A stretch of 34,722 bases of DNA from Pelargonium cotyledonis (taxonomy: Eukaryota; Streptophyta; Magnoliopsida; Geraniales; Geraniaceae), in the NCBI GenBank assembly GCA_036897625.1, contig JAYMTA010000215.1:1-34722 (forward strand), given 5' to 3'. The notes under the pieces were generated by a model. It saw only the letters and a list, made by a program, of their open reading frames with translations. It did no database searches and was not told where the DNA came from. Positions 10,802 to 22,902 of the stretch are shown in pieces (within the stretch, counting starts at the first letter, position 1; every line of letters begins with the position of its first letter). Position numbers and translations under genes: made by a program.

Positions 10802-10947
10802 ATGGAGTCTAGTTCAAAACATTGTTTGTTCCACTTGTTCCAACATGGAAATTCTAGTTTTTGTTATATTATCGATGGAGTCTAGTTCAACACATTGTTT
10901 GTTCCACTTGTTCCAACACGGAAATTCTAGTTTTCGTTAAATTATCA
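10802..10947 (+). repeat. 73-bp tandem duplication
   Basis: Two adjacent copies, 10802-10874 and 10875-10947, both open ATGGAGTCTAGTTCAA and contain TTGTTTGTTCCACTTGTTCC and GGAAATTCTAGTTTT. They differ at only a few positions, so the duplication is fairly recent. Confidence 0.92.
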
Positions 10948-11042
10948 AATGCACGTGTCGAAGGGTTTTGCTTTCTTGTACTATTTAAGAAAAATTATAA
11001 AGAAACTAGTCAATAATGTGTTATAACAAAAAATAAACGTTG

Positions 11043-11121
11043 AATTGACACTTATATCAAGTCGTTCAGACTCGAACTTATAATCACTCATAGTACAATT
11101 GACACTTATATCAAGTCGTTC
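11043..11121 (+). repeat. 25-bp direct repeat, 54-bp spacing
   Basis: AATTGACACTTATATCAAGT followed by CGTTC occurs at 11043-11067 and 11097-11121. The stretch between the copies is unique. It is probably a short tandem duplication that has partly decayed. Confidence 0.85.
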
Positions 11122-11626
11122 GCATGAAATAAAATGAATTAACTATGTATTTACTTGGGAATAAACTTTGCCATTACAAAATTTTATAGGATTGGCCTAA
11201 CCCCCAACCCGATCTAACCCACATGAACTCTTATAAGTCTTGAGGATCTAAATAGAGTAGTGTTTTTTAACCCAAATTTCCATATCTAACTATTGTGTTT
11301 ATTTAAGTAGTATTTTCATTCTCTTGATTGAATCCTCATTTTCTCTTATATTTTCCTGCGTTTTCTCTGCAGCCAAACAGAGGAGGAACAGTTACCCAAA
11401 GAAGAAAATATATTTCCAACCTGTCGCGCATTTTTTCACCAACATAGTCCCCAAATACGGCGCCGTTTCTGGCACCTTTTATTATATGTATATAGAGCTC
11501 ACCTCTCTAGTCTCTACGCAGTTGCGCATAGAAGCTTCCAGAGCCAAAGCCCAGACGCATCCTCTGTTCCTCACTCTCTCGTTTTTCTGCGAATTCGAAG
11601 TCCAATCCGAATCTTGTGCTCCAGAA

Positions 11627-14281
11627 ATGGCGACTTCTGATCCAGTAGTGAACAGAGAAGAAGAAGAGAACACTCCAGGTGAAGATGAAGATACTGGAGC
11701 ACAAATCGCTCCAATAGTCAAGTTGGAAGAGGTCTCTGTCACAACTGGCGAAGAAGACGAAGATCCGCTTCTGGATCTGTATGTATTTACTGTTTTTAGC
11801 TGTTGTTTGTGGTCTGTGATTGATTTGATTTTGTTTTTGTGCGATTTGAGTTGTAATTGGCTGATCGGATTTGTGTTTTGAGTGTTTTAGGAAGGCGAAG
11901 CTGTACCGATTCGATAAGGATGGGAATCAGTGGAAGGAGAGAGGTGCGGGTACTGTGAAGCTTTTGAAGCACAAGCAGTCCGGCAAGGTTAGGCTTGTCA
12001 TGCGCCAATCGAAGACTCTCAAGATCTGTGCGAATCATCTTGGTCTGTTCTTTTCCTCATTTTTATTGATGATCTATTGCTTTTTCACTGATTTATCTAT
12101 AATTGAAGTGCATATAATTTATTAAACCCTAGCATTTTGTGTGATTGTTGAAATGATTACTTTAATTTTGAACCTCTTTTTGGTATGAAAGTTAGCATTG
12201 TAGATATTCTGAATTATGTGGTATTACAGTGTGTTTGTTGAGTTCTAGATCTCTTAAACCCTAGCATTATGAATTCTGAATTTTGTATAATCCACCTCTG
12301 AATTATGTTGTATCTCATGTGTTTGTGATCCAAATCTCTTAAACCCTAGCTATATAGACTCTGAAGTATGTTTGTTTTCTACATTGTGTTTGTTTTATGC
12401 AAATTTCATAAACCCTACCTTTATAGACTGAGCCTTGTTGGATCACTTTCTTTGTAAACTCTGAATAATGTCAATCTCCATGGTTATTTTTTTAGTCATC
12501 TGAATATCCAAATGCTTGTTGGTAAACAAATTGCAGTGATCTCCACAATGACCGTGCAAGAGCATGCTGGAAATGAGAAGTCTTGCGTGTGGCATGCTGC
12601 TGATTATGCGGATGGGGAGTTGAAGGATGAACTTTTCTGCATTAGATTTCCTTCCGTGGAGAGTGAGTACCTCTTACAATCACTTGCTGTTATGTTGATC
12701 TTAATTTATCTCTTTTCTCAGTCTCAGATTTTAGTTTTAAATGAACTTCACATGCTTTACATAGGATTTGTTTAAACTTCTGTTTTTGCTTTCCGTATTC
12801 TACGAAAGTAGAGGATGGTTGTATGTACCCTCGGCTTATATTGTGTGTTAGGTTCTTGATATTGATTCTCTTTTCATAGACATATACTTCAATTTTTTTA
12901 CCCGAAATGTCTCCCCTTAACTAGCATGTTATTCTTTAGTTGCATTTCAACGAGCAATCTTATTCAATTATGATCAGATATCTTTATCTTATGGAACACA
13001 AAAGCTACTTCCTTATTATGCTTGGGAAGGCCATGGACCCCTTTTACATTATACTCCCTCCGTCCCAAAATGAGTGTCTTGTTTGTCTAAATTTTTTGTC
13101 CCAAAAGGAGTGTCTTGTTTCTATTTTTAGGTTATTATATTATTGTTTTTCCCATATTACCCTTATCATTTATGCACATGAGTAGATCTGCACATGGGGT
13201 GTAGGTGGGAAAATAATAGTTATATTGGAAACACGCTCAATTATCTTGTAATCCTTAATTTTTGCAAAAAATGGAAACAAGACACTCATTTTGGGACGGA
13301 GGGAGTATTTAACACTATTAAGTTATCAACACGTTCATTAGGAACTCTTTTGGGCTTCGACTTTCCTAAATTACATGACAGGCCATGCCACTTCACAATA
13401 GGTCCTTGAGCATTTTGAACATAGAGGACATATTTTATTTCACTTGGTTATAGCTCTTAAAGTTCAGAGAGCAGGTCTTTTGGGGCGTGACTGCGTGAGT
13501 GCAAAGCTCAAGCATCAGAAAAGAGAAGTGCAGTTATTAATTATTTATTATATTCTATTCACTTAGTGGCTAGATTAGAAACATCATTAAGCAGCACAAC
13601 AAACCATAATACAAAACCATTTAAGAAATTATCTGTTGTCTATTGTCAAAAAATGAAAAAGAAAATACAATCTAACATCTGAAACATAAAACAGCACCAC
13701 CTTGTTGGAAGCTTTAAGGTGTTGGATTCAGAAAATTTATAATGGCTTCTCATTGAAAGTGAGTTTGTAACAAGCGTACTAAGTTGAATAAGTAGAGACT
13801 GGAAGTAACAAACTCTTTTTATCTGACAATCAAACATTTTTATTGCCCCTATGTTATTGGCTGCTATGTTACGGTGTCGTGTCTTAATTTTGGTGATTTT
13901 CTTATAAATTGCTAATCTTCTTACTGTCTCTGTTCCTCGTAGTGAAAATGCTTGAAATAAGTCCATCCACATACCAGTTTAAGTTTATAAATTGAGTGCT
14001 ATGTAAGTTGGTGCGAACTTTGTAGATCTTCTCAACTCTAATACCTTTTACTTTTCCGTCCAGATTGCAAGACTTTCATGGAAATGTTTCAAGAGGTAGC
14101 TGAAAGCCAGGGAAAGAAAGAGGAAAGCAAGGACGCCTCTGATGCTGCTGAACTTCTCGAGAAGTTGAATGTTGGGGATGATGTCAAAACCGACGTAAAG
14201 AAAGACGAAGCGGAACCTGCTGATTCTGAAGTTAAGAAAGAAGACAAGAAAGACGAGCCATCCGCCACAAAAGAGGCATAA
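11627..14281 (+). CDS. RANBP1: Ran-binding protein 1 (RanBP1)
   Basis: Four exons: 11627-11778, 11891-12042, 12537-12662 and 14064-14281, all GT-AG, joining to 215 codons plus stop. An acidic N-terminus (about residues 11-50) precedes a RanBD1 domain, from about KAKLYRF at 52-58. The domain contains [14 protein letters not shown] (65-78) and [18 protein letters not shown] (114-131), hallmark RanBP1 stretches. The tail (about 160-215) is rich in Lys, Asp and Glu. RanBP1 binds Ran-GTP in the cytoplasm and with RanGAP promotes GTP hydrolysis and release of karyopherins, and also affects mitosis and auxin responses in plants (family knowledge). Plant members are about 215-230 aa, so this is complete. 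The start ATG sits in a good context (CAGAAATGGCG). Confidence 0.95.
12124..12418 (+). promoter_or_regulatory. Array of four telo-box motifs in RanBP1 intron 2
   Basis: AAACCCTA occurs at 12124, 12256, 12341 and 12410, four times in 295 bp, all on the coding strand. The last three are preceded by similar text (ATCTCTTAAACCCTAGC, TTTCATAAACCCTACC) and followed by TATAGACT in two cases, so the array probably arose by local duplication. Telo-boxes are bound by plant telomere-repeat-binding (TRB) and Pur-alpha-type proteins; a regulatory role here is inference. Confidence 0.6.
13054..13305. mobile_element. Stowaway-type MITE (Tc1/mariner), 252 bp
   Basis: The element opens CTCCCTCCGTCCCAAAATGA and ends TCATTTTGGGACGGAGGGAG, which are near-perfect terminal inverted repeats. 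It is flanked by TA on both sides, the Stowaway target. It has no coding capacity. It lies wholly in RanBP1 intron 3 and should be spliced out. A second copy of the same family is at 33442-33694. The internal duplicate GAGTGTCTTGTTT within the left arm is shared by both copies. Confidence 0.95.
13306..14063 (+). other. 3' part of RanBP1 intron 3
   Basis: The rest of the long intron after the MITE is AT-rich and holds no recognised gene. A 108-codon frame on the minus strand (13646-13972) has no recognisable domain and is treated as chance. The intron ends at a good pyrimidine-rich acceptor (CTTTTCCGTCCAG). Confidence 0.6.
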
Positions 14282-15678
14282 GAGCTAAATAAATAGTGGA
14301 TTTTTCAGTTTAATCTTCATCTCTACAGGGCGACTTGGTAGTTTTATTTGTACTCCAAGTTAGTTTGGGTGGTCGTTGATGTATCCTGTGGTGTTACTAA
14401 TGGTGGGTCTGCTTGTTATTTTTGGTAATGGTTTTTAGATTTTCGTCATTTTTGGTTTTATTGGTTTGTAAGAGTGCTTGCAAGGTTGTGTCCGGATTTG
14501 GATTTTCATTGCATCTTTTTGTCATTGGTCATTTTTGTGGCTACTAGTTTTTATTTGCATGCAACAACTTCTATCAATTATTATTGAAGTATCGGGATAA
14601 TACTTGAGAATACTAAATCATTTGAAATTTCGTTCTTGATTTGTGTCCTTTGTCACCTAGGAATTGGGCGATTCGTTTTGGCCATTCAGAGTGACTTTTT
14701 AAACGCTGAGTTCTGACCGTCGACAGTTGGGTAATAATTTAGTGCCAAGATCCTGATGTTTCTTAAACTCGAGACTTTCAATTCAATCATCCTTGGAAGA
14801 CCATTTTCCGTTCATGAGCTCAGACAGAAAAATCACGATCACCTCAACTCAGTTCTAAATCATTTCCTAGTTCTAGTCTATAGTTTCATCCACTTCTGAA
14901 TACTTGTTAGAGAACACCTTTTTTATCTTTTTGGAAACAATTTCTGGTTAGCGGTTTCCAACATTATTGAACAAACGAGACCTCTGCATTTGTTAATATT
15001 TGTAACAAACAAATTTTCCAGAATAAAAATTGAATCACTGCTTCAACAATGGCGAGAACCAAGGCTAAGCAGCAACAATACAGTTGAGACTATATCGAAC
15101 TACATTTGAAATACTCAACAGAAAAGAAAGAAATATGACAGTAATGTCTCTTTCATATTACAATGCAAACGCTTTTAGACCCAAAAAATCTGGGAACTAT
15201 GGTGACAAAATCTTAAATGAGTAACATAAAAAATAAAAATAAAAATAAAAATCCGACACTCCTCATCGCCCTAACTTCGCTCGTTGTCTCTTCATTTTCA
15301 TTTCCTCGTCTTCTTTTTTTCTTTCTATTCTATTGCCAAGAAACTTTGGTTTCACTTAACTGCATAGATCCCGTAAACTAAATGTGTGCGATCCTTTTGC
15401 CTTGACGTTTTAAATACAAGGCAGGACCAGCAAGATATTTACAGAATATATCCAGTTAACCATATGGCATGTACAAAACAAACTAAAAAACAATCCCCAA
15501 GTACAAACCAATAAGAACAAACTCAGACCCAGACAATAGTTATCAAAAAGGAAGTAAAAGAATGACCTCTCAAGCAATGAATGTAGAAACCCACCGACAA
15601 AACTCGCAAAAAAGAAGCTTCAATATCACCTGGATAAACAAATATAATCACACGTCAGGTGCAATCACACTCACCATC

Positions 15679-16178
15679 TTAGTCCATTTTGTGCCAATTT
15701 AAGCCCCTATTTGATTTTTGTACCAATTTAGTTGTCTTTGTATCCACTTTTGTTTCAAAATTTTGTTCTCTAAAACTATCACCATACTAGAGGTGTGCAT
15801 CGGTCCAAACCCGGACTGGACCGAACCAAATGTTTGCAACAAAAAAAACTAACATGGGAAAATACATTTTGAATGGCAAAGTTTTGATTTTTTTTTTTCC
15901 AATGATAAATAATATACAAAATTGGATTTAGAGCATTAAAATTATTTTACACGAGAAATTTTATTTAAAAATAAAATTTTGGTCAGACTCAATGGACTCT
16001 GTCCAGTACAGTTGGGTCCAAAAATCCGGTCCGCCCCTAACACTATAATGTGTAATTGAAGACCAAATTGGCACAAAATAGACACTAAAGGAGCAAATTG
16101 GAACAAAATGAATATTATGGGACCAAATTGGAACAAAATATCAAATTGGCACAAAATGTATACTAAAGGGACCAATTA
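15679..16178. repeat. Inverted repeat built of about 30-bp tandem motifs
   Basis: The right side repeats CAAATTGG[C/A]ACAAAAT at about 16064, 16094, 16124 and 16143. The left side carries the reverse complement, ATTTTGTGCCAATTT at 15686-15700 and TTTTGTACCAATTTA at 15716-15730, again about 30 bp apart. The two sides therefore form an inverted repeat whose arms are tandem repeats. The right arm also has TACTAAAGGGACC facing left-arm TTAGTCC. A separate hAT-like element lies in the middle. The family is not identified; no ORF is present. Confidence 0.7.
15787..16039. mobile_element. hAT-like MITE nested in the inverted repeat
   Basis: The left end CTAGAGGTGTGCATCGGTCC and the right end CCGGTCCGCCCCTA form imperfect terminal inverted repeats of the TAGGGGTG type seen in many plant hAT MITEs. 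Flanking octamers TCACCATA (15779-15786) and ACACTATA (16040-16047) match at 6 of 8 positions, compatible with a decayed 8-bp target-site duplication. The length is about 250 bp and there is no coding capacity. Confidence 0.5.
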
Positions 16179-16307
16179 ACTTGACGGTTCATGATCTATA
16201 GGAAATGAAAAATATAGAAAGCATTGGAAGAGAGCTGGAAACCTTACCCGTATCATCTCAATATATAGAGTTCAAGACAAATTGAATAGAAAACTTATAG
16301 CACCCAT

Positions 16308-19300
16308 CTACGGCATCTTCAATGCTTGCTTTAATTGTGCAAAGGCTGATGGATGTATTCGACTGATGGCTGAATTAAAAGGCTCTCCATGAAGAGCAGC
16401 GCATGTTTGAAGATTATCTCGAACCGAGGTCTCTAACGATAATTGGTTGATAGGGTCCGAAAACTTGATCTAGATTGGAGAAAAAGCTATTCAGAAAAGA
16501 AAAGTTCCACAATTCAACCCATCAATCTCAGGGGCGGAATGTTTACCTGTCTCCGTCTGAACTCTTTACTTGGAATGGTCCCTTCACCCTGAGACCTGCT
16601 GGAGCTCATATTGTCGCCACTGCAATTCATTAGAAAATTGATTACAAACACAAAACTGATGCAAAATCTAAAATCCCAAGGATATGAAATTTAAGAGATC
16701 CTACCTGGACTCGTCGTCTGCGAACTCATCGTTTTCACCCAAAATTACACTTGTACATACACTGCAATAATTGAAGAGAAGCACCGTGAGGTGAATTAAC
16801 ACATTATGTCTCAGACCTCAGAAGAACTGCAAATGATGAATCTTATCAACGGTTAAGCCATACCTAAGTATCTGATCGAGTTTATCGAGAACTTGAGGCA
16901 ATCGTAAGGTTAAGATTATTGAAAGGGCCAATGCAAATGTCTTTCTCTGGATGGAAGTGGCGTTGTCCACCTGTGAAGCCAATTCAAAATGACGATGACA
17001 GTAAATAAAGACAATAAAAGGATGTAGATTATAGGTATATGAGAAGACAACAAAAGAAAATAACGATCATTGTACACTTCAACTACTAAAAATGCAACGA
17101 CAAACCTTGAAATTTCAAGCGGTGCATAAATAAGTAAACAATGTTCCTAAAATCACACTTTTGGAATTTTGGATGTGCAAGTTTTGACAAACCTTGTCAA
17201 GCCATATATCAACAAGACATAGAAGTACATTTTCTTCCATTGGAACACCAGCATTCTGTAGGAGTAATGAGAGTGACGGTTCTGATGTTAACTGGGCGAG
17301 GAAATTCGTATTCATCACCAAAATTCTTGCCAGGATGGCTGCTGAAGTTGCTTTTACAGTTGTTTTTGAGGGGTCACGGTCATCACCTCCACTCAAACAT
17401 ATGACAATCAATTTCTGGAAAATATGCGATTGATATCAGCAAATGGAAACCACCTCCAATGTGAAGAATATAATATGTAACTGTGAACTACAGCAAAACT
17501 CCACTTACGTGCAAAGTACTGCTGATCAATGGAGGCACTTCCATCGGAAAACACTGCAAAAAAGGTAGAAGATGAATATTGTATTTTAGAACCACCAAAT
17601 ATCTACTAAAGTAGCATCAACTCTAAATCATACACTAGTTGCATTCTATATACCCCATGGGAAATGAGAAAGAACTCTTCTTTTTCATTTGGGGAATGGT
17701 CAAATTTGTTGGACCACTTTTTTTTTTTTTTTTTTTTCAAGAGACATACTGCTTTTATAACATGTTTTGTCTTTAATTTCTTATAGAACTTTCATTTCAA
17801 ATTTTCCTAAACATTCAAGGCTGCTCCTGGCACTTCGTGATTCTCAAATAACAAAAAAAATTCTTATATTTTGTAATATTAGCGGCATATTTATTTGGAC
17901 TAAAGATAAATTTAAACCCAGCATATGGCATAGTATTTTTATGATGCTAATGAGGAGAAGCCTATGATCCAAAATTTGCCATCAACAAAATCATATGGTC
18001 CATACTATCCCTCTGAAGATTGTCACAATGAATATCGGCTTACATATATACCTGAATGAGAATATCAATCACAGGAAGGGTTGAAAGCAGCCCTCTATCA
18101 TTGACATTTCCAACAATCATATCTAGAAGTTTAGCAACAGCCGAAGCATGCATACTGAGAAACTCAGTTCCACCAAGAATTATGTAACCCTCTATGATAT
18201 TGACAGCTACCTGCAATTAGCTTGAAATGGTAAATTATACAGTAGAGAGAGAAGGAGAGAAAACAGGTCAGAAAGGCGTACACTAGAAAATCAACATCTA
18301 ATACGATAATGGGACAGAAGTATATCACAGGGAATCAGATTATTTGATGACCCTTCGCAATTCCAATTCTTGAAGGAGACAAATAAATAGTTCAAAGGGC
18401 ATTAATTTCCACTATCAGTCCAATTTTTTATACATAAAAATGAGTCCAAAAGGAGAAAGGTTTGGGGACAAACTATAGAATAGAGGGACAGTTGATTTCT
18501 TGAAGATGCAAAGACATTTAATGCAATCAATGCAGAAGCCGGGGTAGACTAATTTGTCACTTACACTAGAGTGAAAAGAATAAACAGTGCATACTAGTGG
18601 CATCACAATGATATTGTTGAGTTAGAAGCTAACTCAAAGATGTGGTGAGTGGAAGCCCAGACCAATACATCCGCAAATTGATGCTCGCTTCTGGAGTCTA
18701 AGAGCTACACTACAAGTGTATCAAATAATATCCCTTTCCCCATACATGTAAGTTACATTGTTATGCATTTATTGCCTCATAGGTTCCATGTACAGTGGAT
18801 TATGGAGATGGAACGTTTCAAAGTAAAGGATATTACACATGCCAACAATTTCATTATGCCTAACCTGCAAGTGATCAAAACTTCTCTCCACAACTTCCAG
18901 AAGACATGGGAAATATGCCAATAATTGAGGCACCATTGAGGGTGCATGAGAAACTGTGGCTTCCCATAACTGCGCAAACATTTAAGCTGAATTAGCATGA
19001 TAAGATAATATTGACACTGTATTAATTAACAAAGATCAAACTAGCAACCGACCAGCATGCTGTCCTCTAAAAGATTGAGTTCATCCGGACTATTTATATC
19101 GATTCCCCTTTGTAGAATGGGCAGTAGCATGTTGTAGCACATGGGTGACTGATAGCCAAGTGCAATCACAAAGTTCCGTAGAGCAATAAGGAGCTGAATC
19201 TGCAGAAGACTTTCACCAGAAGATTCCTCCCAGACCTAGCCAAAATTTAAATTATGAATTCAATCTCTAAAAAGTAAACCATTAAAAAAAATACATTGCC

Positions 19301-22300
19301 GTTTTTAATTGGTACACTCCGCAGTATTTATCTCAAATGACCAACCTAAACTGATCTTCTGATTCACCATCTTTTACTGAAAAAGAACACTACTTGAAAC
19401 TAATGTTCAAAACTTTCATTCGCCCACGGCATTGTCTGAACTGTTTTCAAAGAAGGAGAAGCTATGAATATTCACCCCCAATTACAGACAAGTGCCTTGA
19501 CTATCTTCTAATTTTAAGGAAAATCTAAGTTCAATTTATGCCTGCAAGCAATTACATGATTATTATTTTCATTAAATTACATTAGCCAATGTCCATTTGA
19601 GTCAATAAATATTATTTTCCTGGTTTGCCAATGGCATACAATTTTAGGATGTCTGTTATTTTCCTTCAAATGCAAATAGCAACAATACCTTCTGAAAAAA
19701 TGGTACCAACTTGTCTGCAAATGGAAAGACTTCATTGAGGTGTCCGATAAGGACAGAGATCAAATTCAAAACCTGAACCTGAAATAAAAATGGATGAACA
19801 GGAACTCAGTAAACCTTCAAGAGTAGACTATAAGAATAATGAAAGTATGACCATATAAATATGTCTCAGACAACTAAAACCAGAGTCCCAGAACAGAAGT
19901 CCTTCAAAAAAAAAATTTATATAGAAGCATATTTGATGCTCAATAACTGAAATAAGAATGTGCGCTAACAGCTTCTTCCACTACAAAAACATAGAAGCAT
20001 ATGTGATGCTTAATTATCAGAACCATGTACTAAGGGAGTGACAACAGTATTTTCTACCTTTGAGTCAAACTCCTGGACCTCCTCAACCAACTTAAAACAT
20101 AAATCATAACAAATAGGAAGAAGATCAGCGAAGTCCCGTTCTGAAAAATTTGCATCTTCAACATGCAAACATATTGACCGGCACGCTGCCAACTAAAAAA
20201 ATAAATGGAAAACGTTAACATTAAGAACAGGATATGGCCATATTACAAACGCAGAAATAATAACTAGAATAGAGAGAAAACTAGGCGTGTGAGCATATAC
20301 TAACATTGAACTAGTGAACATACCCTGACAGATAAGTCTTTGGCCTGTAGTAATCGGACCAAAGCACAGTACACTGATCTTTTTGTATCATCTTTAACCT
20401 GCCAAAGACAAATAATAGAAACCTATGAATTAGAAGTAAGCACTGTTTGTACCTTAATTTTTTTTTTTTTAATCTTTCCCCCAAACATCTCTTCACGTTT
20501 TGTTATATATCAATTTTAGAGCATCAAAATTGACATGTAGAACAAACATATGGTTTCTGACTAATTATTTTTCATACCAGAAACATTTTAATTGTCATTT
20601 CAAATTAAAGCCACTGCAACTTTATGAAGCAAATGTTAGTAGTCACATCTCACATAAACTACAAATGCCTACAAAGACATTCAAACAATAAACACAGATA
20701 TGGGGATATCCTGAATTTCATAAACCAAGTAATTTATAATAAGTATATATATATATATATATTTCTGCAAACTATTCTGCCAAAAATTACTGTTTCTAGG
20801 AGAACATTAACTAGCACATACATGCATATTAACAAATTATTGTTACCTCAGATACCCATTGTCCCAAGACCATTGCAACTTTCCGATGGATGATACGCAT
20901 ATTAGGGTGATCATTAGAGAGTTCAAGTGATAAAGCGCCATTAAACCTGCAACCAAATATTCCAGGTCAAAAAGTCAGAAGTCATATTCGCCCCACGGAA
21001 AATAGCTGACCATTAACTGACCAAATAGAACATAAGAATGACAAATATGACAATGCAACTAAAAGGAAGTCACCACAAACATCTAGTATTTCGCAATTAT
21101 GGCAGAAACGAGAGTTATGATTTCAGGGTAAGCAATTTTTGTCAAACTCTGTGACTCTGCTCACAACTTTGCCACTACATTTTGCTTTCTTGAAGCAGTA
21201 CTAGTTACCAGGTATAGCATGGCTCACATGTGTGTGCAGCGATCAATACCATCTTGAATATGGATAAGTGATGATAGCTAGGTGCATAAGCAAACCAATT
21301 ACCACAGATAAAATAGTGATAATACTTACCAATCTTTAAAGCTCAAGTAGTTTGAGAGCTCATAATAAACATATGCAGCAGCACCATATGCAGCATCTTT
21401 AAGAAGCAATCCAGGGGTAATTTCAGTAACAGAAGCTGGGCAACCATTCATGGCCTCTTGCAGAATGGAAACCACAACAGGACCTAGCAGCTAAAGGTAA
21501 TAACCATGATCACATAAGCATGCACCTCTTTTTCTAGAACCAAAGCAATTTTAAGCATAAAGAACCATAGTGTAAAATGTTAGAATAGAATGTGACCTAC
21601 TTGGCTGTGGTTTTCAAACAAAACAATATATAGAGCCTCAGCGCATGGTCTCAATTTTTCTGTCCATTGAATCATATCTTGCTCATGATGAAAAGATTCA
21701 GGGTTCTGGTACCATTCCTCTAAATCAGCAGCTGTTAGAACAAAGTACCTGTTGGAACGAGAAGTATATACTCATGGGGAACATCAAATGTGGTAATGTG
21801 ATCTCTTATAGCACAGACAAGGCATTTAAATGCAGAAAAAAAACAGCAAAATAATATAAACATCTGCAAGATTAATTTGCCCACACTATCATAACAGATA
21901 CCTCTATCATCATTAATCATACACAAAATAACAGCACAATTTTATATTAGGTAGAAATTAAAAGGAAAATGTCAATCCACTCAGAAGAATAAAAGTAAAA
22001 GTAAAAAAGTATCAAATATCAACCCTACATTCAAATGACGACAAAACCATACAATCACAGCCAGATAAGCCATCGGTAAACAAATAAGGCAAAGGAGGGT
22101 CAGTGAATTACCTTCGTATCAACATGTTACACAACAGTACTATCCGTTCGTTTGGCAAAAGGGACTTGAGAACGCCACCAACAGCACTTGTAATATTTTT
22201 CTTCATCTGCTCAAGTGTAACTCCATTTTCATCCATCACTCGACCAGTAAGACTTTGTTTGTACTCTTTGCACTCCAATATATGCTTGACCATGACCATG

Positions 22301-22870
22301 CATTGGATCAAGAATTTCTCAAATGATAGTATATCTGGCTCAGGATCTGTTATCTTGTTCAAACAGAAATCCATGACCAATGGAAGGACACACTTATCAC
22401 CAAATGAATATGGGTGTCTCCCCTGAATTGCAACTAAAACTTTCATCAATTTAATACATGCCCTTTTCGTGAAGTCCAAAAACTTAGGATCCCCCTTCTG
22501 AAAAGTTGAATCTGCAAAATACAGGATATATGCAGCAGATTTAATTACCATTTTGCAACCCAGAGAAAGTAGAGAGATTAATTTCTTTACCCACCCCAGA
22601 AAAAATGTGGACATAGAATGGTAAAAGTGTACCAAAACAAGAGAAGAAACGACTTTCCTCTTGTAACTACAACAGCTTGACAAATCACTCAGTTCTTGCT
22701 GGGTGAAATAGGATAGTTCATTTCTATATATATGCCCACACTCAACAAATAATGCCAACAAATTATGCTATCTACTTTCCAGGATAAAGAAAAACAGAAC
22801 AACGTAATAAAAGACCATGAAACAATTAGGAAACAGCATCAAATACAACAGTGGCATGCACAAAATGATA

Positions 22871-22902
<32 letters not shown>

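Larger units (their letters stand above)
10405..11460. other. EBP1 3' flank and EBP1-RanBP1 spacer
   Basis: The EBP1 3' UTR probably occupies the first 150-200 bp. The rest is gene-free and includes an A-run at 10560-10571 and two short tandem duplications listed separately. Short open frames on both strands here are chance. Confidence 0.6.
14282..16307. other. Convergent spacer between RanBP1 and KA120
   Basis: Both neighbouring genes point into this 2-kb stretch, so it holds two 3' UTRs. No gene is recognised. It contains a short AAAAT simple repeat near 15229-15251 and the inverted-repeat structure at 15679-16178 listed separately. Confidence 0.65.

Noticed and set aside
17717..17742. Poly-T run in KA120 as another retroposon insertion
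   Set aside because: No target-site duplication or known retroposon 3' end was found next to it.
22108..22761. 217-codon continuous minus-strand frame as a separate gene
   Set aside because: Its conserved part is KA120 exon 8 (22112-22511). The upstream part is intron, with a good acceptor at 22512-22513.
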